NCBI GenBank assembly: GCA_018266055.1
Contig: JAFDYT010000004.1
Span: 176,893-225,480, forward strand
Reading direction: 5' to 3'
DNA length: 48,588 bases
From: Bacteroidota bacterium
GTDB lineage: Bacteria; Bacteroidota; Bacteroidia; Cytophagales; Cyclobacteriaceae
Shown here: one piece after another, positions 35,601 to 44,814 of the stretch
Position numbering within the stretch: the first letter of the stretch is position 1
Layout: each line of letters begins with the position of its first letter
Notes under the pieces: model-generated
What the model was told of the DNA's origin: nothing
The model's input: the letters and a program-made list of their open reading frames with translations, nothing else
Databases searched by the model: none
Position numbers and translations under genes: made by a program

Positions 35601-36993
35601 AGCCGGTTATCAAAATTCATTAGGTGATAAGGTAACGGTAGTGATTGGCCGCGGAGGAGAAATGAGAATTGATGATCCCAAAGCTGACCGTACGCTAATT
35701 TCAAACAACATTCCTTACGGGTCATTTCTTATTGTGAAAGACGGTGATAAGGTAGCGAAAGGTCAAACGCTTTGCACCTGGGATCCCTATAACGCCGTGA
35801 TCCTTTCAGAAATGAAGGGTGTGGTTGAATTCGACAATGTCATTGAAGGGATTACCTACCGTGAAGAAATGGATGAACAAACCGGTCACAAAGAAAAGGT
35901 GATCGTGGAAACCCGTGACAAGTCGAAGATTCCGACAATCCGGGTGGTAGGCAAGAACAAGGAATACAAGATGTACAACCTTCCTGTGGGATCGCATATT
36001 AATGTTGAGCAGGGTGAGGATGTGGAAGGCGGAATGATTCTCGTTAAGATCCCAAGAACGCTGGCCAAACTCCGTGGTGATATTACAGGCGGTTTGCCGC
36101 GTGTAACAGAACTGTTCGAGGCACGAAACCCTTCAAATCCTGCAGTGGTTTCCGAAGTGGATGGTGTGGTAACTTTTGGGGCAGTAAAAAGAGGCAACCG
36201 TGAAATCATTGTTACCACCAAGGACAATGAAGAGCGTAAATATCTGGTTCCGCTTTCTAAGCTGTTCCTCGTTGCTGAAGGTGACTTCATTCGTGCCGGT
36301 CAACCGCTTTCTGACGGCGCCATCACACCGAATGACATTCTCTCCATTAAAGGGGTGAATGCGGTACAGGAATATATGGTGAATGAAATTCAGGAAGTGT
36401 ACCGGCTTCAGGGTGTAAAAATTAATGACAAACACATTGAGGTGATCGTACGCCAGATGATGCGAAAGGTGAACATCGTTGACCCGGGTGATACCAAATT
36501 CCTCGAAGGGGAACCGGTTGACCGTATTGAGTTCATTGAAGAGAATGAAAACATCTTTGATAAAAAGGTGGTGACTGAAGCAGGTGATTCACAAAATCTC
36601 AAGGTAGGCCAGATCGTAACTCTCCGGCAGATCCGCGAAGAAAATTCACTGCTCAAGCGCGGTGATAAGAAAGTAGTGGAATGGCGTGATGCCAAACCGG
36701 CTACCGGCAGCCCTATGCTGCAAGGGATCACGAGGGCATCTCTTGGAACCCAGAGCTGGATTTCTGCGGCATCCTTCCAGGAAACGACCAAAGTGCTCAG
36801 TTCAGCATCCATTAATGCTAAGACGGATGACCTGATGGGATTGAAGGAGAATGTAATTGTTGGTCACCTCATTCCGGCGGGTACCGGTATGCGCGATTAT
36901 GAAAATGTGGTGGTTGGTTCAAAGGAAGAGTATGACAAACTCGTTCAGTCAAAAAAGGAGATGCTGGGCAATACACCAAATCTCGATGAATAA
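32686..36993 (+). CDS. rpoC: DNA-directed RNA polymerase subunit beta'
   Basis: The 1435-residue beta' subunit carries the catalytic 'NADFDGD' at 472-478 with the three Mg-binding aspartates. The N-terminal zinc site is C66, C68, C81 and C84 (CHCGKY, ICDRCG). '[20 protein letters not shown]' is a Bacteroidota start. '[19 protein letters not shown]', '[16 protein letters not shown]' and '[12 protein letters not shown]' are the bridge and trigger-loop blocks. It starts 94 bases after rpoB and ends with the terminator at 37014. Confidence 0.98.
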   Translation: MSFRKNKKINNDFSKITISLASPESILESSHGEITQPETINYRTYKPEMGGLFCERIFGPVKDWECHCGKYKRIRYKGIICDRCGVEVTEKKVRRERMGHIELVVPVAHIWYFRSLPNKIGYLLGLPTKKLDQIIYYERFVVIQPGIKEEDGVNRLDFLTEEEYLEIVDKLPRENQLLDDNDPKKFIAKMGADALEMLLGRLKLDELSYELRHQAATDTSQQRKAEALKRLKVVEAFREANTRVENKPQWMTIKMVPVIPPELRPLVPLDGGRFATSDLNDLYRRVIIRNNRLKRLIDIKAPEVILRNEKRMLQEAVDSLFDNSRKVNAVRSDGNRALKSLSDMLKGKQGRFRQNLLGKRVDYSGRSVIVVGPELKLHECGLPKDMAAELFKPFIIRKLIERGIVKTVKSAKKIVDRKDPVVWDILENVLKGHPVLLNRAPTLHRLGIQAFQPKLIEGKAIQLHPLVCTAFNADFDGDQMAVHVPLSHAAILEAQLLMLSSHNILNPQNGTPITLPSQDMVLGLYYITKGKKSNSELKVLGEGKAFYSAEEVIIAYNEKKVDLHAWIRVKTRVRENEQLVDKLIETTVGRVIFNQVVPEQAGYINQLLTKKALRDVIGDIIKATDVPTTAKFLDDIKNLGFNMAFKGGLSFNLSDLLIPDSKQKLLKEAQREVDEVMNNYNMGFITNNERYNQVIDIWTRVNNRIAENLYSMLEQDKQGFNSVFMMLHSGARGSKEQVRQLGGLRGLMQKPRKSGSTGGELIENPILANLKEGLSVLEYFISTHGARKGLADTALKTADAGYLTRRLVDVAQDVVISEEDCGTLRGIPISALKDNDEVVEPLSDRIIGRMSLYDVYDPITNELLVKAGDEITDEIADKIEATSIETVEIRSVLTCESKRGVCVKCYGRNLTHNRLAESGDAVGIIAAQSIGEPGTQLTLRTFHTGGAASGIASESELKAKFDGVVRFEDIRTAGYQNSLGDKVTVVIGRGGEMRIDDPKADRTLISNNIPYGSFLIVKDGDKVAKGQTLCTWDPYNAVILSEMKGVVEFDNVIEGITYREEMDEQTGHKEKVIVETRDKSKIPTIRVVGKNKEYKMYNLPVGSHINVEQGEDVEGGMILVKIPRTLAKLRGDITGGLPRVTELFEARNPSNPAVVSEVDGVVTFGAVKRGNREIIVTTKDNEERKYLVPLSKLFLVAEGDFIRAGQPLSDGAITPNDILSIKGVNAVQEYMVNEIQEVYRLQGVKINDKHIEVIVRQMMRKVNIVDPGDTKFLEGEPVDRIEFIEENENIFDKKVVTEAGDSQNLKVGQIVTLRQIREENSLLKRGDKKVVEWRDAKPATGSPMLQGITRASLGTQSWISAASFQETTKVLSSASINAKTDDLMGLKENVIVGHLIPAGTGMRDYENVVVGSKEEYDKLVQSKKEMLGNTPNLDE

Positions 36994-37013
36994 ATAAAAC
37001 ATGAACAGTGAAG

Positions 37014-37035
37014 AAGCCGCCCTTGCAGGCGGCTT
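37014..37035 (+). terminator. Terminator of the rpoBC operon
   Basis: AAGCCGCC and GGCGGCTT form an 8-bp stem, loop CTTGCA, followed by TTTTTATTT. It closes the operon against the convergent methyltransferase gene. Confidence 0.9.
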
Positions 37036-37049
37036 TTTTATTTAATGGA

Positions 37050-37679
37050 CTATTTGACAGCAAAGCCTACAATGTGCGGCTCGTGGAATTTGAACATTTC
37101 CTTCACCCGGTAATTCTTTAGTGAAACTTGTGCGAATCCTGCACCTTCAATGACATTCCATGTTTCACGGTTGCAATGGCATCCATCAGCAATCAGCTGA
37201 TTCAGCAGATTAAAAATGTTTTGGGCGGCGCGAAGCACCGTATGCCGGGGTGCGGCTACATGTTCAATGAAAATAGCTTTGCCGCCGGGCTTCAATATTC
37301 TTTTCATTTCTAAGACCACCTTTGCGGGATCAGCTACGGAACACAATACAAGTGTTGAAATCACAGCATCAGCTGAATTATCGACAATTGGAATTTCTTC
37401 AGCGCTGCTGTTTACAATTCTTGCCCTGATTCCTTTTTGCATTGCCAACTCATGAATGCGGGAATGGAAAGCGGCATTGGGTTCAATGCCGATCCATTCC
37501 CGTATTCCTGAAAGATAGGAGAGATTGATACCCGTACCCGGTCCCACTTCCACCACCGTTCCCTGAAGGTATCTGAACAGTTCATGCTTATACCGCGAGT
37601 ATATGCGGTTATTGATTGAGTCTGTCTTTTTCAAAGCCCAGGCAAAAAACTGTTTTCTGAATCCGGGGCGTTGCATCAA
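37050..37679 (-). CDS. Class I SAM-dependent methyltransferase
   Basis: A 209-residue protein with motif I 'VVEVGPGTGINLSYL', 'WIGIEPNAAFHSRIHE', 'SSAEEIPIVDNSADAVISTL' and 'EMKRILKPGGKAIFIEHVAA'. The end has 'CHCNRETWNVIEGAGF', like METTL7 and related small-molecule or lipid methyltransferases. The substrate is not known. It is followed after 13 bases by the secreted sulfotransferase-like gene further upstream on the same strand. Confidence 0.82.
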   Translation of the reverse strand: MMQRPGFRKQFFAWALKKTDSINNRIYSRYKHELFRYLQGTVVEVGPGTGINLSYLSGIREWIGIEPNAAFHSRIHELAMQKGIRARIVNSSAEEIPIVDNSADAVISTLVLCSVADPAKVVLEMKRILKPGGKAIFIEHVAAPRHTVLRAAQNIFNLLNQLIADGCHCNRETWNVIEGAGFAQVSLKNYRVKEMFKFHEPHIVGFAVK

Positions 37680-37692
37680 TTGCGGTGTGCCA

Positions 37693-39783
37693 TTATTGCT
37701 TGATCACCTTCACTACCTTGCTTTCAGCGATTGATTTCATTTCAGCGAAATACACACCGGAAGGAAGTGCCGTGAGGTCCAGCGTAAGTGACTGGCCACC
37801 GGCCGCAATGGATTCATGGCTTGTGTAAACCACCTTGCCAGACAAATCATACACGCTCACATCAACATTTTGATCTTCTTGCAGCATCACATCAAGATTC
37901 ACCAACCCGCTGGTGGGATTGGGATGTACATCAAGTGCGGTCACCGAAGATTCTGCAATCACATTGCGCTGAGGGAGCGTGGTGAATGTTTTGGTTGTTG
38001 ACCAGTCTGAAATGAACCCGTTGGCGCAATGCGACCGAACCTGGTACTCATAGCTGGTGTTCGGTGTGAGATTGTTGATCGTCTTATTGGTTGTGGTGGC
38101 AGTCTTCAGTTTCCAATTTGTGTTGCCAACCTTTCTGTATTGAACATCATACGAAGTGGCATTGGCAGAAGCTTTCCAGGAAATCTTAGCGGAATTGCTG
38201 GTGACCGTTTTGGTTTTAATGGAGTTGCTTTTAACCGGCGCACATGGATTCCAGGTGTATTTGTGTGCGCGATAGCCAACCAGACTCTTTGCATTGTCAA
38301 ATGCCATTTCCCATACCACTTCACCCGTAGGAGTTACTTCCCAGATGTTGGACTGGTTGCTGCTGTTATCCCATCCACCGGCAACTAATGTGTTGCCATT
38401 GCTCAAACGCTGCGCGCCGCCCATGGCATAGAAGTACGCATTGGTGTTGGAATACGTCTTGGGTTGAAAACTCCACACAAGAGTGGCGGTCATGTTATTG
38501 AGGTCAAGCTGATACTCCTTGGCACTGGAATGCTGGGGTGAATGTGTATTGCCATTGTCCCAAAGCATGATATGCCCGTCCGCCAATACACGCGCGCAAT
38601 GCTGATACCTGAAAGCTTCATCATCACCAATAAATGTGAACTGATTATTCACTCCTCCAAGCCGCCAGATGAATTCACCTGTATTTCTATCAATCTTATT
38701 CACCTGATCCAAATGCCGGTTGCTGAATACAATGTTGCCGTCCGCATCGAGGTCAATGGAATTGGTGTGGATGACATCAATGTACGAGCTGCCAAGATTC
38801 TGATTGGATTCGGTGGGCACGATGTGATCAAAACCGCGCCATTCGAAAATTACATTTTTGCTTGCGTCAAATTCCTGGATTAGTGTTGTCATTAAGGTGG
38901 CATTGTGGCTATATGAAGGATTGTAAACGGTCATGTCAACCACATTGGTTTCTTCGACCACCATAAAGGCATGACCATCGGGATAAATCGTGAACTCATG
39001 AGGATCTGATGTTCTGCCATTGCCCGGTGTATAAGAATCAATCACAACGAAATTGGAATCCAGAATATCAAACCTGCCCTTATCGCTATTGTACACGGAG
39101 AGATAACCGTTCGGGTTGAGCGAAAAATCAAAACAGATGGTGGCTTTGTCACTGGCAAAAATGGAATCCCCGTTGTTGCTGATGATGTTGTAACCATCAA
39201 ATTTGGTGCTGCCGAAGAAATTCCCGTTCCACGCATCATAAAAGACTGAACCGGGTGACGGATTGGTGTTCGTAATGATGGAGAAGCTACCGCTGATTTC
39301 GCGTTCAAGCGGGCCCGTGGGTCCCTCCGAGCGGTCATTCAACATGCCCCATTGTTGTGCATCCTGTTCCTGCAGAATAGCTTTGGCGTTCTTGAAGTTC
39401 TCTAATTCAGCGGGGGTGTATTCCCGGTGGGTGGAAAATGAGAATGAATAGCCACTTGCGGTCTCCCCGGTTTTTGTTTTGAGTCCGGATGCAACTGAAA
39501 CCACAACCTGCTCACTGAATGCAAAGGGCTGATCGGGATACAGCAGAATGGTCTTTCCATCGTCCGACAACACCAATTTGAATGAATGAGCTCCGCTCAG
39601 TGATCCGGTGATGCTGAACAGATTTTTGTTCACTGACGAGGCATCAATAGATCTTCCTTCGCGAATGATGATGTGATGGTCTGGGTCAATCAATGTGGAT
39701 CCCGGCATGGGGGAAACATATTGAAACTGGGCGTATGCATGGGTGCAGAACGCAAGAGCGAGTAATAGGGTAAAGCTTTTCAT
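37693..39783 (-). CDS. Secreted arylsulfotransferase-like protein with T9SS sorting domain
   Basis: The 696-residue protein has a signal peptide (to about A18), an Ig-like N-terminal domain (residues 24-120), a six-bladed propeller region with 'GHAFMVVEETNVVDMTVYN', 'FEWRGFDHIVP', 'SYIDVIHTNSIDLDADGNIV', 'EFIWRLGGVNNQFTF', 'RYQHCARVLADGHIMLWDNG' and 'NGNTLVAGGWDNSS', a fibronectin type III domain (about 540-625) and a T9SS tail ('LDVHPNPTSGLVNLDVML' to the end). It matches arylsulfotransferase-type (ASST) proteins; the His-rich blades are the usual active side. Exported by type IX secretion. Substrate unknown. Confidence 0.82.
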   Translation of the reverse strand: MKSFTLLLALAFCTHAYAQFQYVSPMPGSTLIDPDHHIIIREGRSIDASSVNKNLFSITGSLSGAHSFKLVLSDDGKTILLYPDQPFAFSEQVVVSVASGLKTKTGETASGYSFSFSTHREYTPAELENFKNAKAILQEQDAQQWGMLNDRSEGPTGPLEREISGSFSIITNTNPSPGSVFYDAWNGNFFGSTKFDGYNIISNNGDSIFASDKATICFDFSLNPNGYLSVYNSDKGRFDILDSNFVVIDSYTPGNGRTSDPHEFTIYPDGHAFMVVEETNVVDMTVYNPSYSHNATLMTTLIQEFDASKNVIFEWRGFDHIVPTESNQNLGSSYIDVIHTNSIDLDADGNIVFSNRHLDQVNKIDRNTGEFIWRLGGVNNQFTFIGDDEAFRYQHCARVLADGHIMLWDNGNTHSPQHSSAKEYQLDLNNMTATLVWSFQPKTYSNTNAYFYAMGGAQRLSNGNTLVAGGWDNSSNQSNIWEVTPTGEVVWEMAFDNAKSLVGYRAHKYTWNPCAPVKSNSIKTKTVTSNSAKISWKASANATSYDVQYRKVGNTNWKLKTATTTNKTINNLTPNTSYEYQVRSHCANGFISDWSTTKTFTTLPQRNVIAESSVTALDVHPNPTSGLVNLDVMLQEDQNVDVSVYDLSGKVVYTSHESIAAGGQSLTLDLTALPSGVYFAEMKSIAESKVVKVIKQ

Positions 39784-40014
39784 GAAAGGTTGATTGAGGT
39801 TAAAAAATGAATGAGCAAATTAGATGTTTTTTGAATTGCATTAAAAAATCATTTCTCAGGGAAGGACGGAATGTCAACCGCATCACCGGGGAAAGGTTTC
39901 TTGAAAAAAAAAATCCTGATCGCTATTAATTGCAGCAAGTAACATGGGAACCCACCTCCAAAGGTCAACTTGTGTAGTAAACAGCGGGCTGAATCAGGTC
40001 TGCCGCTATTCGTC

Positions 40015-40530
40015 TCAATCAACTTTCACCAAAACCCTTTTCCATTTTTTGCCATCGCCAATGGTGAGCGTATCATTTTTGAGGACAAATGGCCGCGGCT
40101 GATCAGTGTCAATATACCAGGGAATAGAACCGCCTTTTACATGATGAACGACTATTGATTTATTTAAATCAACAGTATATGTTCCAAAATAGCCAAGCGC
40201 GTAGTGATCAATAAAATCGAGAAGGTTCACTGAATGTTTCTTCGCTGAATCTTCGGTGATGATGTAAGGCGAACCGGAGGAAATATTAAGGTTCACGATG
40301 CCTGATGGGGTATAAGTGAAGTAGCCACGCGGGTTTTTGCCGTAGCGATAACCCCATACACCGGTAGTGGTATCAAGGTCAGTGAATTCAATAAGCCGCC
40401 ACGTGCCGACCAAAGGACTGACCACGGCGCCCGAATCCTTTTTGCCCTTGTCTTTCTGAGCGGATGAATACATCGGAATAACTACGACTGCGATTAAGAT
40501 TGTAATTACGATTTGGCTGCGCTTAAACAT
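40015..40530 (-). CDS. Secreted lipocalin-like protein
   Basis: A 171-residue protein with a signal peptide (start MFKRSQIVITILIAVVVIPM, cleavage near SSAQ), then 'GTWRLIEFTDLDTTTGVWGY', 'GYFTYTPSGIVNLNISSG', 'FGTYTVDLNKSIVVHHVKGG' and 'FVLKNDTLTIGDGKKWKRVL'. The pattern is the lipocalin-like domain (Lipocalin_5) of small secreted proteins that bind hydrophobic ligands. ATG 40530 is preferred over 40575, as the extra residues are not signal-like. 231 bases upstream hold no gene. Confidence 0.72.
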   Translation of the reverse strand: MFKRSQIVITILIAVVVIPMYSSAQKDKGKKDSGAVVSPLVGTWRLIEFTDLDTTTGVWGYRYGKNPRGYFTYTPSGIVNLNISSGSPYIITEDSAKKHSVNLLDFIDHYALGYFGTYTVDLNKSIVVHHVKGGSIPWYIDTDQPRPFVLKNDTLTIGDGKKWKRVLVKVD

Positions 40531-40614
40531 GAGTTTGGATTTGATTGTAAAATAAAAACAGATTGACGAGTGCATTAGAAAACAGTATGGAAAATATAAC
40601 CATCAATTTGCCAT

Positions 40615-40911
40615 TCATTCTTCAAATACCCCGAGTTTAACTTCCTGTAATGTGAGGGAAGCACACATGGCATCAATGCGGTCATACTCTTCTTTGGCAG
40701 TGAAAAGAAATTTGTGGTAATCATCTTCGGTACTCCACCTGTCAATAGTAATGTAGGTATGCGGTTCCCCTTTTTTCTTGAGCAATTCTGTATGGAGGTA
40801 GCCGGCATGCTTACTGAAGAGATGCACCCACTCACCCCGGGGGCTGTACAGTGTTTCAAATTCACCGGCATACTCCGGCTTCACCCGGTATTCCCAAATG
40901 ATGAGGATCAT
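40615..40911 (-). CDS. ABM-fold (antibiotic biosynthesis monooxygenase-like) protein
   Basis: The 98-residue protein reads 'MILIIWEYRVKPEYAGEFE', 'EWVHLFSKHAGYLHTELLKK' and 'YITIDRWSTEDDYHKFLFTA'. This is the ferredoxin-like ABM fold, common in small haem-degrading, oxygenase or stress proteins. No catalytic residue can be fixed by eye. It lies divergent to mdh, sharing a 67-base gap with the mdh promoter. Confidence 0.7.
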   Translation of the reverse strand: MILIIWEYRVKPEYAGEFETLYSPRGEWVHLFSKHAGYLHTELLKKKGEPHTYITIDRWSTEDDYHKFLFTAKEEYDRIDAMCASLTLQEVKLGVFEE

Positions 40912-40936
40912 GTTTACAAAGTAAATACACCCGTGT

Positions 40937-40944
40937 TACCTTTG
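40937..40944 (+). promoter_or_regulatory. Probable mdh promoter (-7 element)
   Basis: TACCTTTG fits TAnnTTTG. A TTTA at 40913-40916 lies 20 bases upstream as a poor -33 element. It lies 35 bases before the mdh start. Confidence 0.5.
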
Positions 40945-40978
40945 CACCCAATTCTTCATTCAAAAAAACCTTATCAGC

Positions 40979-41914
40979 ATGAAAGTTACCGTTGTAGGCG
41001 CCGGCAATGTGGGCGCTACGTGCGCCAATGTGATCGCACACGGCGATTACGTAAAGGAAGTGGTGTTGCTCGACATTAAGGAAGGCACGGCCGAAGGCAA
41101 AGCACTTGATATCTGGCAGACTTCCCACATCAACAACTACAGTACGCGCGTTAGAGGCGTTACCAACAATTATGAAGCAACCGCCGGTTCGGAAGTGGTG
41201 GTGATTACTTCGGGGCTTCCCCGCAAGCCGGGCATGAGCCGTGATGACCTGATCTCAACCAATGCAGGCATCGTGAAATCAGTGACGGAAAATGTGATAC
41301 GGTATTCGCCCAAGGCCATCCTTATTGTGGTAAGCAATCCGCTCGATGTAATGACCTACTGCGCCTACCTCACAGCCAAGATTCCTTCGTCGCGGGTATT
41401 TGGCATGGCCGGAATACTCGACACCGCCCGTTACAAAGCTTTTCTTGCTGAAGCCATTGATTGTTCACCCAAAGACATTCAGGCAGAACTCCTCGGCGGG
41501 CATGGTGACACCATGGTTCCATTGCCCCGCTATACCACGGTAGCTGGTATTCCGGTGACTGAGTTGATTGCGAAAGATAAACTTGATGCGATTATTGACC
41601 GCACTAAGAAGGGCGGGGGAGAGATTGTAAATCTGCTGGGCACATCGGCCTGGTATGCCCCGGGTGCGGCGGCAGCACAAATGGCTGAAGCCATTATCAA
41701 AGATGAAAAGCGGATATTCCCCTGCTGTGCGCTGCTCAACGGAGAATACGGGATGAAAAATATTTATCTGGGCGTGCCGGTAAAACTTGGCAAGAACGGA
41801 ATTGAACAAATCATCGAGCTTCAGTTAAATGAAGATGAAATGAAACTGTTGAATGCATCAGCGGTGGCGGTGAAAGAAGTGATGGATGTTCTGGACAAAA
41901 TGAAGGTGGTATAG
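40979..41914 (+). CDS. mdh: Malate dehydrogenase
   Basis: The 311-residue NAD enzyme of the TCA cycle, of the LDH-like MDH group. The NAD site is 'VVGAGNVGATCANVIA' with D32 (VLLDIKEG) for NAD. Substrate residues R82, R88 and R151 (LDTAR) and the active-site H175 (GGHGD) are present. 'VSNPLDVMTY' and 'KKGGGEIVNLLG' are family blocks. It stands alone between the ABM gene and the Omp28-like gene. Confidence 0.96.
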   Translation: MKVTVVGAGNVGATCANVIAHGDYVKEVVLLDIKEGTAEGKALDIWQTSHINNYSTRVRGVTNNYEATAGSEVVVITSGLPRKPGMSRDDLISTNAGIVKSVTENVIRYSPKAILIVVSNPLDVMTYCAYLTAKIPSSRVFGMAGILDTARYKAFLAEAIDCSPKDIQAELLGGHGDTMVPLPRYTTVAGIPVTELIAKDKLDAIIDRTKKGGGEIVNLLGTSAWYAPGAAAAQMAEAIIKDEKRIFPCCALLNGEYGMKNIYLGVPVKLGKNGIEQIIELQLNEDEMKLLNASAVAVKEVMDVLDKMKVV

Positions 41915-41931
41915 ATCTTTACATGGATATG

Positions 41932-41962
41932 ACGGGAGCGCTTGGCCATCAGGCGCTCCCGT
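41932..41962 (+). terminator. Terminator after mdh
   Basis: ACGGGAGCGC and GCGCTCCCGT form a 10-bp stem with an 11-base loop followed by TTTATTTTT. Confidence 0.88.
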
Positions 41963-42002
41963 TTTATTTTTGAGGCACTACTTCACCATTCACCAACTAC
42001 CG

Positions 42003-44036
42003 ATGAAAAAAATCTACCTCTTTGTCGCCATCCTTTTACTTGGCGCTAACCAACTTTTTGCCCAGTGTTACAAGTATCCACTGTTTGAACATTTCACGCA
42101 GGCCAGTTGCGGGCCCTGCGCACAGCAGAATCCGGGATTTCAATCTTCTATTCTTGATCCCAATCCCAATTCGGTCCGGCACATTGCCTATCATACTTCC
42201 TGGCCGGGAACGGATCCTATGTATTCAGCCAATACAACGCAAAGCAATGACCGGGTAAGTTATTATGGCGTTACCGGTGTGCCGGATGTTTTTCTTGATG
42301 GTAATTATAAAGAAGCGCAGCCCGGCGGCATGACCATGACCGATGTAAATGATGTGATTTCTAAAACCAGTCCCATCAAAATTGTGGTAAGCGATGTGGA
42401 CAACGGGACATCACATGATGTGGCTGTGACAGTTAAATCAATCGGTGAACCACCAACCGGTAGTTTTAAACTGGTGGCGGTGGTAATTGAGCGGTTCATT
42501 CACTACAACAGCGCACCCGGCACCAATGGTGAAAAGGATTTCCCGAACGTAATGCGGAAGATCCTTCCTTCTTCTAACGGGCAAACGGTCACGCTGCCCG
42601 CCCAGGGCGAAGAAGCCACCTACAATTTCACCTACGACGAAGATGCGTCGTGGAATATGGACACGATTGGTGTGGTTGCCTTTATTCAAAAATCAACGAA
42701 GGAAATTATCAATGCGGGATCCACATTTGACATTCCGCAGAATGCCATTATTATCGCTCCCGCACTAAATATTGTTGACGGTGCTTCGGGTAATGCGGAG
42801 TCATTTGATTTCAGCACCGGCAACAGCGGCGACACTGATGAGGATTTTATTTTCTCACTCTCCACAGATGCGCCTTCCGACTGGTCAGGATCATATACCA
42901 TTAATGGTGTTGATTATTTTGCCGATGCTACCATCACCATGGCAGGCAACAGTCAGTTGCCGGCTGCCATTCATGTTACTCCGGGTGCAACTCCTGCTGT
43001 GGGTCGTTATACGCTCACTATTTCTTCTGCCGGCAATCCCGATGCTCCCGTGATGATGACTACCGTTTCGGTGGTGTCAGGCATTACTGATCTGATTGTA
43101 AGTAATGCTGCCGGTAATGGCGTAACTGACGGCGATGCCTCCACCTGGCAGAATTTTTTTATTGATGGTTTAGACTTTGCCGGAAGCACGGCGCATGATG
43201 CCATTATGAGTACGGATGCCATCAATGCCTTGAATCACGGCGCCCTAACAGGTGTGAAGAATTTATACCTGAACATTGGCTGGACTTTTCCGGGACTCAC
43301 TGATGAATTCGTGAACCTGCTTCGTCCGTTCCTCGATAACGGCGGCAATCTCATGATCACCGGCCAGGATGTTGCATGGGAGGTATTTGATAATGCTAAC
43401 TCGCCTTATGCCACTCAGAATAAGCAAGATTTCTTTACTGATTATCTCGGAGTGGGCTGGATCAGTGATGGTAACAGCACCAACAAACCGCTCACAGCAA
43501 ATCCGAGCGACATATTCACAGCGGTTCCTGCCGCTGGTATTGTTGCTTACTATGGCGGAAGTTATTTCTACCCGGATCAACTATCGGCTGAACCAGGCGC
43601 CATTCCCACCTTCTACTACAATAACACAACCAGAATTGCAGGCGTACGGAGCGATTACGGTCATAAAGTGGTTTTCCTCGGCATAGGACTTGAAATGGTA
43701 GCGTCTTCAACCGATAAGAACAATATCATGAAAACCACTTATGACTGGTTTCACGGCAACATCACATCAGCTGAGTTTGATGCCGCTATGGCCACTTTGG
43801 GTAAAAACTATCCAAACCCGGCTAATGATTTTACGATCATTCCTGTTGAAGGAATTAATGGCGATGTCACACTAACCGTGTTCAATGAATTAGGACAGGT
43901 GGTATTTGAAAAACACCTCGGCAATAATGCGAGTGATTTCATACTCAATACGGCTGAACTGCCGGAAGGTGCTTATCACTATCGCATTGCATCCGGTGAG
44001 TTTCATGCATCCCGCACATTTGTAGTTGCGCATTGA
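42003..44036 (+). CDS. Omp28-like secreted protein with T9SS C-terminal domain
   Basis: The 677-residue protein has a signal peptide (MKKIYLFVAILLLGANQLFA) and a thioredoxin-like start 'FEHFTQASCGPCAQQNPGF' with C36-G-P-C39, followed by 'VRHIAYHTSWPGTDPMYSAN' and 'SYYGVTGVPDVFLDG', the Omp28/PgOMP28-like domain. A long beta-rich region follows, then a GATase-like part 'LLRPFLDNGGNLMITGQDVAW'. The tail (about 605-677) 'LGKNYPNPANDFTIIPVEG' is the T9SS sorting domain. Exported and possibly redox active. ATG 42003 is preferred over 41970, which overlaps non-coding sequence. Confidence 0.82.
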   Translation: MKKIYLFVAILLLGANQLFAQCYKYPLFEHFTQASCGPCAQQNPGFQSSILDPNPNSVRHIAYHTSWPGTDPMYSANTTQSNDRVSYYGVTGVPDVFLDGNYKEAQPGGMTMTDVNDVISKTSPIKIVVSDVDNGTSHDVAVTVKSIGEPPTGSFKLVAVVIERFIHYNSAPGTNGEKDFPNVMRKILPSSNGQTVTLPAQGEEATYNFTYDEDASWNMDTIGVVAFIQKSTKEIINAGSTFDIPQNAIIIAPALNIVDGASGNAESFDFSTGNSGDTDEDFIFSLSTDAPSDWSGSYTINGVDYFADATITMAGNSQLPAAIHVTPGATPAVGRYTLTISSAGNPDAPVMMTTVSVVSGITDLIVSNAAGNGVTDGDASTWQNFFIDGLDFAGSTAHDAIMSTDAINALNHGALTGVKNLYLNIGWTFPGLTDEFVNLLRPFLDNGGNLMITGQDVAWEVFDNANSPYATQNKQDFFTDYLGVGWISDGNSTNKPLTANPSDIFTAVPAAGIVAYYGGSYFYPDQLSAEPGAIPTFYYNNTTRIAGVRSDYGHKVVFLGIGLEMVASSTDKNNIMKTTYDWFHGNITSAEFDAAMATLGKNYPNPANDFTIIPVEGINGDVTLTVFNELGQVVFEKHLGNNASDFILNTAELPEGAYHYRIASGEFHASRTFVVAH

Positions 44037-44038
44037 TC

Positions 44039-44635
44039 TCAGTCGTTTCTCAGCAGGATCATGAACAGTTCTTTTCCCTTCCTCGGCGGAATGGAATTGT
44101 ATGATGATTCAAAAACCTTAAAACGGAAGTAGGGTTCAAAGTAAGTTCGGTATTCATCCATGGACCCTCCAAACGGGGGCGGATTGCGATCTTGCAGCGG
44201 ATCATCAAATAATAACCCGGACAGTTTACCTCCGGGCTTGAGGAGTTCATGCATTTTTTTCGCATAGTTTGCTCTGAGAGCCGGATCAAGAGCACAGAAA
44301 AAGGTTTGCTCAACAATCAGATCATATTTACCCGAGTGATCAAAGAAGTTCTGATGTAACAGGTGAATGGTTGGGAATGCGGGAACTCTCCTCTTCAGAT
44401 TCTCGAGTGGTGCCTGGGCAATATCAATCACCGTAATATTTCGAAAACCCAAATTGAACAAGTATTCGGCTTCATGACTGTTGCCTCCGCCCGGTATAAG
44501 GATATCCATATCCTTGTTGGTCAACTGGTCAAAGTAGTTTTTGAGTGGCGTTGTAATTGCACCGGCATCCCACCCTGTTTCAGCAGACTCATACCGGTTT
44601 TGCCAGTAACTTTCATCCAGAATTTTTTCTCTCAT
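44039..44635 (-). CDS. TPMT-family SAM methyltransferase
   Basis: A 198-residue protein that begins 'MREKILDESYWQNRYESAET' and contains 'GWDAGAITTPLKNYFDQL', 'ILIPGGGNSHEAEYLFNLGF', 'ITVIDIAQAPLENLKRRVP' and 'DLIVEQTFFCALDPALR', the thiopurine S-methyltransferase (TPMT) family pattern. It may methylate thiols, selenite or halides. Upstream ATGs at 44647 and 44671 add non-conserved residues, so the 44635 start is chosen. The stop lies three bases from the convergent T9SS gene. Confidence 0.85.
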   Translation of the reverse strand: MREKILDESYWQNRYESAETGWDAGAITTPLKNYFDQLTNKDMDILIPGGGNSHEAEYLFNLGFRNITVIDIAQAPLENLKRRVPAFPTIHLLHQNFFDHSGKYDLIVEQTFFCALDPALRANYAKKMHELLKPGGKLSGLLFDDPLQDRNPPPFGGSMDEYRTYFEPYFRFKVFESSYNSIPPRKGKELFMILLRND

Positions 44636-44776
44636 GTTGTCCTGCATGTAATTAAGAAATTTTAATCTCATCAGTTTGAGTAAAAGTTTACGACTCAAAC
44701 AATTTTTAGGAAAACAGTCGTTTAGCTGATGCAGTTCCAAAATAAGCAAGAAGGTTCTACAATAAAAAAGTTCGTT

Positions 44777-44784
44777 TATCTTTG
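44777..44784 (+). promoter_or_regulatory. Probable promoter of the lipoprotein gene (-7 element)
   Basis: TATCTTTG fits TAnnTTTG and lies 30 bases before the start. No convincing TTTG is seen 19 bases upstream (GTTC lies there). Confidence 0.45.
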
Positions 44785-44814
44785 GCGGCACTCAAACAAC
44801 AACTTACCAATTCA

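Noticed and set aside
32686-36993. Change in codon style within rpoC, as a possible mosaic
   Set aside because: The impression is weak by eye and the protein is intact and normal; a real test would need sliding codon-use statistics.
40575-40871. Open frame overlapping the ABM gene
   Set aside because: The other frame (40615-40911) has the family pattern; this one is its shadow.
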